Shown here piece after piece: positions 1 to 5,783 of a stretch of 10,354 nucleotides of DNA. The notes below the pieces were generated by a model. The model ran no database searches, had not been told where the DNA came from, and was given only the letters and a program-made list of their open reading frames with translations. This stretch comes from Prevotella sp. (GTDB lineage Bacteria; Bacteroidota; Bacteroidia; Bacteroidales; Bacteroidaceae): the NCBI GenBank assembly GCA_022511055.1, contig JAFLSH010000095.1:1-10354 (forward strand), in the 5' to 3' direction. How positions within the stretch are numbered: the stretch's first letter is position 1; every line of letters begins with the position of its first letter. A program made the position numbers and the translations under genes.

Positions 1-25
1 ACGCGGCAATAGTGATTTTTGCCAT
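1..25 (-). CDS. Possible start of a gene running off the left edge (8 codons visible)
   Basis: An ATG at 25-23 on the minus strand opens a frame reading MAKITIAA up to the window edge. It lies about 80 bases downstream of the stop of the PAP2-like gene and on the same strand, so it could be a further gene of that operon or the next unit. I see no TAnnTTTG promoter element reading toward it in the 80-base gap. Eight codons are too few to assign a family, and the frame may be a chance opening. Confidence 0.3.
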
Positions 26-105
26 GTCAGATGAATTATTACCCCTACTTTTGTCTTTTTATTCTTGTATTTTCTGGAAACAAGTGACAATGTTTCGCTC
101 CGTGG

Positions 106-1038
106 CTACTTGGAGATAAATGCCGTATAGCGGTCGATGAAGCGGCGGAAGGGTGGTATGCGCATGAGGCCGCACTCGAAGATGAAGATGCCCAGCAGGG
201 CGGTGAGTATGCCTAACAGCACGTCAATGATGTAGTGATGGCAGCTGTAGACGGCGGTACACCAGATGCCGAGGGTGATAACGGCAAAGAGGGCAATCAT
301 CCAGCGGGGCTGGCGGCAGAGACAGGCGTAGACCAGCGCAATGAGCATGTAGGCCGCGTGAAGTGAGGGTATGGCGGCGAAGATGTTCGAGTTGTTGACA
401 TAGATGTTCGTGAACACACTAAGCCCCGTGAGCTGCTCAAAGCGCACAAGCCCTGCAATGTTGCCGGGGGTGGAGAGTATGGGGTCGAAACCGTAGTTGA
501 TGACATACCAGGGCGGGGCGGCAGGGTGGATATAGTAGCCGCAGAAGCCTATCACGTTGACAAAGAGGAAGCAGAGCGCAAAGCGGAGATAGTCGCGCTG
601 TCGCCCCCGAAGATAGAGCCACACGCCGAAGGCTATGGGCACGGGTACCCAGCACAGGTAGAACACGCCGGCCAGCAGGTCGGCCACAGCCCAGTTGTGC
701 TGGTTGAAGTATTCGCCGGGAATGATGGTCTGCCCCTCTATGGTGATGCCGAACAGGGCGCGCTCGGCCTCATAGAGCGGCCGCGTGTCAATGGGGTTGA
801 CTTCATAGTTGGGCACTATGCGCATCCAGTCATAGCTGATGGCAAAAACGGCAAACGGCAGCAGTGCCACCGCCAGGCGGCGGGTGAAGGGCGAAGCGAA
901 AAACAGGCCGCAGAACAGTCCGGCCAGCAGCCAGTGGTCTGGGCGCAGCCCTATGCACAGGGCATTGACCGCCACAAACACGGCCGTGCCCGCCAGCACG
1001 GTCAGTGTCTCACGCTGTGTAGGGGCAGTCCACTTCAT
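106..1038 (-). CDS. PAP2/Aur1-like membrane enzyme, likely inositol phosphorylceramide synthase
   Basis: A 310-residue polytopic membrane protein of the PAP2 superfamily, closest in motif layout to Aur1/inositol phosphorylceramide synthases. Visible motifs are GYYIHPAAPPW at about 167-177, PSLHAAY at 224-230 with the predicted catalytic His227, and YSCHHYIIDV at 264-273 with His268 and Asp272 as the likely catalytic pair. Hydrophobic segments at about 13-30, 37-50, 54-70, 119-140, 150-168, 230-240, 247-263 and 273-288 suggest six to eight helices. Expected reaction: transfer of the inositol-phosphate headgroup from phosphatidylinositol to ceramide, giving inositol phosphorylceramide and diacylglycerol. 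The start codon overlaps the stop of the upstream phosphatidyltransferase gene as ATGA, so translation is probably coupled. The gene order matches the Bacteroides inositol-lipid cluster, where BT_1522 has this role. A lipid phosphatase of the same fold is the main alternative. Confidence 0.85.
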   Translation of the reverse strand: MKWTAPTQRETLTVLAGTAVFVAVNALCIGLRPDHWLLAGLFCGLFFASPFTRRLAVALLPFAVFAISYDWMRIVPNYEVNPIDTRPLYEAERALFGITIEGQTIIPGEYFNQHNWAVADLLAGVFYLCWVPVPIAFGVWLYLRGRQRDYLRFALCFLFVNVIGFCGYYIHPAAPPWYVINYGFDPILSTPGNIAGLVRFEQLTGLSVFTNIYVNNSNIFAAIPSLHAAYMLIALVYACLCRQPRWMIALFAVITLGIWCTAVYSCHHYIIDVLLGILTALLGIFIFECGLMRIPPFRRFIDRYTAFISK

Positions 1039-1679
1039 TTCAGCTTCTTATAGCAGTGGGCAATGCGCCAGCAGGCAGTCAGGTTGGCCAGCACGGCGAT
1101 GAGCCACATGGGAACAATGACGAAAAGCAGCGGGTCAAACGACACACTCTCGGCGCAGACTCCGCAGAGCAGCGCGCCCACGCCGGTAACCACCACGCGC
1201 TCAGGGCGCTGCATGAAGCCCACCTTGCACTCGATGCCCAGTCCTTCGGCGCGTGAGCGCACATAGCTCACCATGACCGAGCCCACCATGGCCGTGAACG
1301 TTACCACGCCCGCCATCACGTAGCCGTTGAGCAGCAGATAGATGGCAATGCCGAAGAGGGTGAACAGCTCGCTGTAGCGGTCGAGCGTGGAATCCCAGAG
1401 TGCGCCGAAGGCCGATGACATGTTGCCCATCCGGGCCAGCCGGCCGTCTATCATGTCGAACAGCCCCGCAAAGAGAATGATAAAGCCGCCCCAGCCGATG
1501 AGGCTGAGATTCTGTGGCTCGTAGGCGGCCGCCCAGACGAAGAGCGCCGTGGCCACTATGTTCAGGAGCAGCCCAACGAAGGTGATGATGTTGGGCGTAA
1601 TGTGCAGCCAGATTAGTCCGCGGATGAGGGGATTGATAATCTGGTAGATGATTTTTTGCAGAAAATCCCTATAGTTCAT
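1035..1679 (-). CDS. CDP-alcohol phosphatidyltransferase, likely phosphatidylinositol phosphate synthase
   Basis: A 214-residue integral membrane protein with the complete CDP-alcohol phosphotransferase signature D-x2-DG-x2-AR-x8-G-x3-D-x3-D. The key residues are Asp75, Asp78, Gly79, Ala82, Arg83, Gly92, Asp96 and Asp100, which form the metal and CDP site. The stretch SYVRSRAEGLG at 138-148 resembles the corresponding region of mycobacterial-type phosphatidylinositol phosphate synthases, and the Arg residues nearby could bind the inositol phosphate. Expected reaction: CDP-diacylglycerol plus inositol 3-phosphate gives phosphatidylinositol phosphate plus CMP. It lies between a GtrA-like gene and a PAP2/Aur1-like gene, in the position of BT_1523. 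A 4-base ATGA overlap joins it to the next gene. Phosphatidylglycerophosphate synthase is the alternative from the fold alone, but the neighbours favour inositol. Confidence 0.88.
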   Translation of the reverse strand: MNYRDFLQKIIYQIINPLIRGLIWLHITPNIITFVGLLLNIVATALFVWAAAYEPQNLSLIGWGGFIILFAGLFDMIDGRLARMGNMSSAFGALWDSTLDRYSELFTLFGIAIYLLLNGYVMAGVVTFTAMVGSVMVSYVRSRAEGLGIECKVGFMQRPERVVVTGVGALLCGVCAESVSFDPLLFVIVPMWLIAVLANLTACWRIAHCYKKLK

Positions 1680-1704
1680 AAGTTTGTCTTTTTTTTGTTC
1701 ATGT

Positions 1705-2145
1705 TCAGACCTCTGTCTTTGTCCGCCTGCTGAGTTTCCTCAGTATGTGTGTCGGCCGATAGACGAAATAGCGCTGCAGCTGGTAGTTCCACAGGAATCC
1801 GACTGTCACGGCCACTACAATCTTGGCGAATGCAAAGTACTGCCCAGAGAGTTCCGTGAGCAGATAAGTGCCGCCCGTATTCAGTGCAATGCTGCCAATC
1901 CACACCAGCAGGTATTTTACCGCCACCTGCTTTTTCTTCATGCCCGCCGCATCGAACACCCAGCGGTAGTTCATGATGCAGTTGACCACCCCGCCACTGA
2001 TGGCGCCGGCAAACGTGGAGTACAAGTACCAAATCCCGAAGGCTTCTGTCAGCAGCAGCGAGACCGCAAAGTCAACGACTGAGGCTATCTGGGCAGTCAG
2101 CTGGGCTTTGCAGAAAGTCCACAGCTCATGTCTCAGCTTAGACAT
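1705..2145 (-). CDS. GtrA-family small membrane protein
   Basis: A 146-residue protein with four hydrophobic segments (about 17-35, 38-57, 77-98 and 104-121) and the typical GtrA sequence marks: Asn-Tyr followed by Arg-Trp-Val-Phe at 59-64, and Asn-Tyr-x-Leu-Gln-Arg-Tyr-Phe-Val-Tyr at 120-129, with a basic C-terminal tail. GtrA proteins are thought to move polyprenyl-phosphate-linked sugars across the inner membrane; this is family knowledge and is unproven here. The ATG at 2145 lies inside the end of the PgpA-like gene (13-base overlap, different frame), so it is certainly co-transcribed. In Bacteroides the same position (BT_1524) is held by a gene that, as far as I recall, has no defined step. 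A role in flipping an inositol lipid or supplying a glycosyl donor is inference. Confidence 0.88.
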   Translation of the reverse strand: MSKLRHELWTFCKAQLTAQIASVVDFAVSLLLTEAFGIWYLYSTFAGAISGGVVNCIMNYRWVFDAAGMKKKQVAVKYLLVWIGSIALNTGGTYLLTELSGQYFAFAKIVVAVTVGFLWNYQLQRYFVYRPTHILRKLSRRTKTEV

Positions 2146-2609
2146 GCCCCAACGATTATGACCAGCTCCAGCACCACCGCCGAGTAGACACCCGCCAGCA
2201 AGTCATCGGCCATCACCCAGAAAGCCCCTTGCCGTCTGTCGAGACTGCGGATGCCCAGCGGCTTGAGAATGTCGAAGAAGCGGAACAGCAGCAGCGCCAG
2301 CAGGGCTGTCTGCCAGTTGGTGGCCAGCAGCAGCGGAGTCCACACGCCCACCATCTCGTCGACCACCACGCGGCTGGGGTCTTCGCCCCAGAAGGGCTGC
2401 AGCCGCGCCGTGGCCCACGTGCCCAGGGCGGTGAAGACCACAATGAGCAGCAGCGTGACCAGAGCCAGCGGCCACAGGGGCAGCACCGTGTGCAGCGCCA
2501 GCCAAATCAGCGTGGCCAAAACGGCTCCAGCTGTGCCGGGGCCCCACGGCCAGAAACCTGCGCCGAAGCCTGTGCCAATGATGACTGGCAATAGTGGTAG
2601 TTGCTTCAT
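2133..2609 (-). CDS. PgpA-like phosphatase, likely phosphatidylinositol phosphate phosphatase
   Basis: A 158-residue membrane protein of the PgpA (phosphatidylglycerophosphatase A) family, of usual length for the family. Diagnostic segments are GTGFGAGFWPWGPGTAG at 12-28, EDPSRVVVDEMVGVW at 76-90 and LDRRQGAFWVMADDLLAGVY at 123-142, which carry the acidic metal-binding residues (Asp77, Asp84, Glu85, Asp135, Asp136). The reading frame stays open further upstream to 2870, but I chose the ATG at 2609 because it gives the canonical PgpA N-terminus and lies just after the promoter. First gene of the operon. In B. thetaiotaomicron the equivalent gene BT_1525 dephosphorylates phosphatidylinositol phosphate, and the context supports that activity here. 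True phosphatidylglycerophosphatase activity remains possible, alone or as a second function. Confidence 0.85.
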   Translation of the reverse strand: MKQLPLLPVIIGTGFGAGFWPWGPGTAGAVLATLIWLALHTVLPLWPLALVTLLLIVVFTALGTWATARLQPFWGEDPSRVVVDEMVGVWTPLLLATNWQTALLALLLFRFFDILKPLGIRSLDRRQGAFWVMADDLLAGVYSAVVLELVIIVGACLS

Positions 2610-2618
2610 TGTTGGCTG

Positions 2619-2626
2619 CAAAAGTA
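2619..2626 (-). promoter_or_regulatory. -7 element of the inositol-lipid operon promoter
   Basis: On the minus strand TACTTTTG matches the Bacteroidetes -7 consensus TAnnTTTG exactly and is followed by CAG, as in the other promoters of this window. No TTTG sits at the ideal -33 spacing; the nearest is 27 bases upstream. The start of transcription would fall only a few bases before the ATG at 2609, giving a nearly leaderless message. A perfect 10-bp palindrome CAAATATTTG (2630-2639) adjoins the element and could be an operator. Confidence 0.6.
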
Positions 2627-2721
2627 CTACAAATATTTGAAATAATGCGTGTTCAAACATAAAAAAGTATAAAAACCATAAAACTTTTCCGACCGCTGGC
2701 GTTTTTTCGGCAACTATTGTG

Positions 2722-2729
2722 TACCTTTG
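2722..2729 (+). promoter_or_regulatory. -7 element of the DUF5686 gene promoter
   Basis: TACCTTTG matches TAnnTTTG exactly and is followed by CAGG. A T-run at 2702-2707 lies where upstream contacts are expected, but there is no clean TTTG at -33. The predicted transcript start near 2735 lies after the GTG at 2719 and before the GTG at 2773, and this decides the start codon of the gene. It is back-to-back with the promoter of the inositol-lipid operon, about 95 bases away. Confidence 0.6.
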
Positions 2730-2772
2730 CAGGCCAATAAAGCATGTCATATTGTTTTTCGGGAATAAAATT

Positions 2773-5331
2773 GTGATAAAGTTAAACCGATATATCATCA
2801 CTTTGCTATGCCTGTGGCTGGCTGTGCTGAACGTGAAGGCACAGATAACGGGCGAGATACTCGATGCCACAGACGGTGGCCCCGTTCCATACGCCAGCGC
2901 CCTCTATCGCGGCAACAAGGTCTCAGTGTCAAGCAACGCTGAGGGCAAGTTCCAGATTGACCGTCACAACGGCTGGCGGCTGACCATCAGCTCCGTGGGC
3001 TATGTGCCGCAGGTCATCAACATCACCAGCAGCACGCCCAACCATCTCGTTATCCGTCTGAAGCCTGACACCAAGAAGTTGCAGGAAGTCACTATCAAGT
3101 CGAAGCGCAGCTCAAGGTATAGCCGCAAGAACAATCCCGCCGTGGAGCTGATGCGCAAGGTCATTGCCGCCAAGAAGCGCTCAAACCTGAACAACCACGA
3201 CTACTATCAGTACAACAACTACCAGAAGATAACGCTCGGCCTGAACGAGCTGCAGCCTGAGAATCTGGAGTCGAGCATGTTCAAGAAGCACCCGTGGCTG
3301 CTGGACCAGATAGAGCTGTGCCAGTACAACGAGAAGCTCATTCTGCCAGTATCTGTCGAGGAGACCGTTACGCAGAAGCTGTACCGCAAGGACCCGCACA
3401 CGGAAAAGAGCATTGTGAAGGGCCAGAACTCCACGGGCATCAACGACCTGTTCCAGACAGGCGACATTCTCAACGCCGTGCTGAAAGACTGCTTCACTGA
3501 TGTCGACATCTATGATGACAACGTGCGGCTGTTCCAGTATCCGTTTACCAGCCCCATCGGCAAGGATGCCATCTCCTTCTACCACTTCTACATCACCGAC
3601 ACTGTCTACGTTGGCACTGACCGCTGCATTCACCTCGACTTCACGCCTGCCAACCAGATTGACATGGGCTTCCGCGGACAGATATACATCCTCGATGACT
3701 CCACCTATCAGGTGAAGCGCTGCGAGCTGACCATACCGAAGACCAGCGAGGTGAACTGGGTTGAGAACATGCAGTGCCTGCAAGAGTACACCCAGCTGCC
3801 CTCCGGCGAGTGGGTACTCACGGTCGATGACATGTTTGTCGAGCTGGCCATCGCCAAGTTCTTCAGCAAGGCCATCGTCATTCGCACAACGCGGCGTTCC
3901 GACTTCGACTTCGATGAGATTCCGCGCAACCTGCTCAGGGGCAAGAAGCCCGTGCTGCGCGATGCCTATGCGGAGATGCGCACCGATGAGTTCTGGAATC
4001 AATACCGGCAGGTGGAGCTGACCAAGAGCGAGAACTCAATGGATGAGTTTGTCAAACACCTGGAGCAGCTGAAGGGCATGAAGTATATCATCTTCGGCCT
4101 GAAGGCACTTATCGAGAACTTTGTCGAGACCGGCTCTAAAGAGCATCCCAGCAAGATAGACATTGGCCCTGTGAACACCATCTGGTCGCAGAATTTCTAC
4201 GACAAGACCCGCTTCCGCGCCAGCGCCCAGAGTACCGCCAACCTGCATCCGCACCTTTTCCTGAAAGGCTACTACGCCTACGGCCTGCGCCATCAGCAGC
4301 ACTACTACGGTACCGATATCACCTGGACACTCAACAAGCCGGGCTACCTGCCCCGCGAGTTCCCGCGTCAGGCATTCACCTTCTCGTCTATGCGTGATGT
4401 GGCGCTGCCCAGCGACAAGTTCATTCAGACCGACAAGGATAACATGTTTACCTCGTTCAAGGTCAGCGAGATAGACAAGATGTTCCTCTACAACCGCCAG
4501 CAGCTCAGTTTCGACTTCGAACAGGAGTGGGGGCTCAAGCTCTTTGCCAATGCCAAGACGGAGAAAGTGGCCCCTATCGGCAATATTGCCCTTGAGCGGC
4601 TCAGCGACCACAAGCAGCTGGCGAACATACGCTACACCGAGGCCACAGTCGGCTTCCGCTATGCGCCGGGCGAGACTTTCATCAACACCAAGCAGCACCG
4701 CTGGCCGCTAAACCTTGATGCGCCGGTGTTCAGGCTGCAACACACCATGGGCTTCAGCGGCTTGCTGGGCGGCCAATACAACTACAACTTCACGGAAGCC
4801 GAGGTCTACAAGCGCTTCTGGATGCCTATGAACTGGGGAAAGTTAGACATACGCATCAAGAGCGGTGCGCAGTGGAACCGCGTACCCTTCCCGTTGCTCA
4901 TCATGCCGGTTGCCAATCTCTCGTATGTGCTTGAAGACGAGACTTTCAACCTGATTAACAACATGGAGTTCCTGAACGACCGCTATGCCTCGATGGAGAT
5001 GCGCTGGGACCTGAACGGCAAGATTTTCAACCGCATCCCCCTGCTCAGTCGCCTGAAGTGGCGCGAGTTCATCGGCGTGAAGTGCCTGTGGGGCAAGCTG
5101 ACCGACAAGAACAATCCCTATCTGGCTGAAAACCAGCAGAGCGACATCCTTATGGCGTTCCCCGATGGCTGTTATATTATGGATGGCAAGAATCCGTACT
5201 GGGAACTCTCGCTGGGCATTCACAACATCTTCAAGATTCTGCACGTTGAGTATGTCAGGCGACTGAACTATCTCGACCTGCCCACGGCCAACAAGCAGGG
5301 TGTGCGCTTCACGTTCCGGGCCTCGTTCTGA
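2773..5331 (+). CDS. Outer membrane protein: carboxypeptidase-regulatory-like domain plus DUF5686
   Basis: An 852-residue secreted protein. The GTG at 2773 gives a clean signal peptide (Lys3, Arg6, hydrophobic 8-20, probable cleavage after VKA at 23, leaving an N-terminal Gln). The open frame extends further up, but a GTG at 2719 would precede the promoter element. Residues about 24-108 form a CarboxypepD_reg-like beta-sandwich of the kind found at the N-terminus of many Bacteroidetes outer membrane proteins (ITGEILDATDGGPVPYA, then the NAEGKF and SVGY strands). The remainder matches the DUF5686 family, with alternating aromatic strands and a C-terminal Phe (FTFRASF), as expected of a beta-barrel. 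There is no TonB box or plug domain, so it is not a SusC-type transporter. Function is unknown. It is the only gene of its unit and is divergent from the inositol-lipid operon, which may or may not be meaningful. Confidence 0.85.
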   Translation: MIKLNRYIITLLCLWLAVLNVKAQITGEILDATDGGPVPYASALYRGNKVSVSSNAEGKFQIDRHNGWRLTISSVGYVPQVINITSSTPNHLVIRLKPDTKKLQEVTIKSKRSSRYSRKNNPAVELMRKVIAAKKRSNLNNHDYYQYNNYQKITLGLNELQPENLESSMFKKHPWLLDQIELCQYNEKLILPVSVEETVTQKLYRKDPHTEKSIVKGQNSTGINDLFQTGDILNAVLKDCFTDVDIYDDNVRLFQYPFTSPIGKDAISFYHFYITDTVYVGTDRCIHLDFTPANQIDMGFRGQIYILDDSTYQVKRCELTIPKTSEVNWVENMQCLQEYTQLPSGEWVLTVDDMFVELAIAKFFSKAIVIRTTRRSDFDFDEIPRNLLRGKKPVLRDAYAEMRTDEFWNQYRQVELTKSENSMDEFVKHLEQLKGMKYIIFGLKALIENFVETGSKEHPSKIDIGPVNTIWSQNFYDKTRFRASAQSTANLHPHLFLKGYYAYGLRHQQHYYGTDITWTLNKPGYLPREFPRQAFTFSSMRDVALPSDKFIQTDKDNMFTSFKVSEIDKMFLYNRQQLSFDFEQEWGLKLFANAKTEKVAPIGNIALERLSDHKQLANIRYTEATVGFRYAPGETFINTKQHRWPLNLDAPVFRLQHTMGFSGLLGGQYNYNFTEAEVYKRFWMPMNWGKLDIRIKSGAQWNRVPFPLLIMPVANLSYVLEDETFNLINNMEFLNDRYASMEMRWDLNGKIFNRIPLLSRLKWREFIGVKCLWGKLTDKNNPYLAENQQSDILMAFPDGCYIMDGKNPYWELSLGIHNIFKILHVEYVRRLNYLDLPTANKQGVRFTFRASF

Positions 5332-5340
5332 TTTTTCTTT

Positions 5341-5420
5341 TGAGAGGTAGGTGCAGTAGGTTTTGTAGGTGCAGTAGGTGCGCCGCTACCCCTACTGCAC
5401 CTACAAAACCTACCCTCTCA
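5341..5420. repeat. Large palindrome built from 9-bp tandem units (GTAGGTNNN)
   Basis: Positions 5347-5382 are four tandem 9-mers: GTAGGTGCA, GTAGGTTTT, GTAGGTGCA and GTAGGTGCG. The right half is their inverted counterpart: 5356-5378 pairs perfectly over 23 bp with 5391-5413 around a 12-base loop, and the outer TGAGAG (5341-5346) pairs with CTCTCA (5415-5420). The first left unit has no partner and would bulge out or allow a slipped register. There is no T-run after it, so it is not a classical terminator. It could be a dispersed REP-like element or an mRNA 3'-end stabiliser for the DUF5686 gene. Confidence 0.85.
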
Positions 5421-5429
5421 CTCTTCCAA

Positions 5430-5474
5430 ACAAAAAACCGAAGATGTCTCACGACAGCTTCGGCTTCTTTTCTA
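5430..5474. terminator. Bidirectional rho-independent terminator
   Basis: The stem CCGAAG (5438-5443) pairs with CTTCGG (5458-5463), then after one A/G mismatch TGTC (5445-5448) pairs with GACA (5453-5456) around the loop TCAC. On the plus strand it is followed by CTTCTTTTCT and would end the DUF5686 transcript. On the minus strand it is followed by an uninterrupted run of six T (5437-5432), which is the stronger terminator and would end the candidate small RNA. Confidence 0.8.
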
Positions 5475-5655
5475 ACTAACTTATTATCAACTATTCATTA
5501 CTCATTCTTTTCTATTGCTCTTATCTTAAAAACCTTTGTGATGTTGTTGCCTCACAAGCCATGCCACAGCACGACAACGTGAGGTAAACTTATCGAGTAT
5601 CCCTACTGAATAATCTGTGTATAACTAATTAAAATGTTGCGTTTCTAAATTTTAT
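5432..5655 (-). ncRNA. Candidate structured small RNA, about 220 nt (6S-like size)
   Basis: A minus-strand promoter element at 5667-5660 and a strong minus-strand terminator at 5463-5432 bracket about 220 bases with no good reading frame. Inside is a hairpin: CCTCAC (5550-5555) with GTGAGG (5579-5584), enclosing GCCATGC (5558-5564) against GCACGAC (5569-5575). In the inner stem two positions are C-A mismatches on the plus strand but become G-U pairs on the minus strand, so folding favours minus-strand transcription. Two flanking helices enclose it: TATTCA (5492-5497) with TGAATA (5607-5612), and TACTC (5499-5503) with GAGTA (5595-5599). Size and layout (long interrupted stem around a terminal hairpin) would suit a 6S-type RNA, but I cannot identify the family. 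The exact 5' end is inferred from the promoter. Confidence 0.5.
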
Positions 5656-5659
5656 GGTG

Positions 5660-5667
5660 CAAAGATA
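5660..5667 (-). promoter_or_regulatory. -7 element reading into the candidate small RNA
   Basis: On the minus strand TATCTTTG, followed by CACC, is an exact TAnnTTTG match of the same TTTGC form as the other promoters in the window. There is no clear TTTG at -33 on this strand. It faces away from the lacI-family gene, and its upstream side lies about 50 bases from the LacI-type operator. Confidence 0.5.
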
Positions 5668-5710
5668 CGGCTTTTTCTTGATTTTCTGTTCACTTTTTAC
5701 GAAAAAAATA

Positions 5711-5726
5711 ACGTAAACGTTTGCGT
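5711..5726. promoter_or_regulatory. LacI/PurR-type operator
   Basis: ACGTAAACGTTTGCGT is a 16-bp palindrome with a perfect AAACGTTT core and one mismatched base pair. It has the central CG and the A/T flanks typical of LacI-family sites and is very close to the PurR/CcpA type of operator. It overlaps the -33 element of the promoter of the lacI-family gene immediately downstream, so the regulator probably represses its own operon by blocking RNA polymerase. I found no second copy of the core elsewhere in the window. Confidence 0.8.
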
Positions 5727-5751
5727 AGTTCGATAAAAATGATTACTTTTG
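5720..5751 (+). promoter_or_regulatory. Promoter of the lacI-family/sensor operon
   Basis: TTTG at 5720-5723 and TACTTTTG at 5744-5751 are exact matches to the Bacteroidetes -33 (TTTG) and -7 (TAnnTTTG) elements, separated by 20 bases, which is the expected spacing. Transcription would begin near 5757, leaving a leader of about 27 bases before the ATG at 5784. The -33 box lies within the LacI-type operator. Confidence 0.8.
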
Positions 5752-5783
5752 CGGCACTAACCGGCATAACATTTATTTTTGAT

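Larger units (their letters stand above)
5332..5783. other. 452-base intergenic region with several elements
   Basis: No convincing protein gene lies here. Reading left to right the region contains a palindrome made of 9-bp units, a bidirectional terminator, a likely minus-strand small RNA with its promoter, a LacI-type operator, and the promoter and leader of the lacI-family gene. Each is listed separately. It is much more AT-rich than the flanking genes, apart from the 9-bp unit array. Confidence 0.8.

Noticed and set aside
46..53. TACTTTTG on the plus strand near the left edge
   Set aside because: It matches the -7 consensus but reads antisense into the PAP2-like gene, with no gene or RNA structure seen downstream; probably chance.
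2610..2870. Upstream extension of the PgpA-like frame (87 more codons)
   Set aside because: The extension crosses both divergent promoters and adds sequence not found in PgpA proteins; the ATG at 2609 is a better start.
3181..4698. Minus-strand open frames (273 and 220 codons) inside the DUF5686 gene
   Set aside because: They are shadows of a well supported 852-residue outer membrane protein; no family resemblance.
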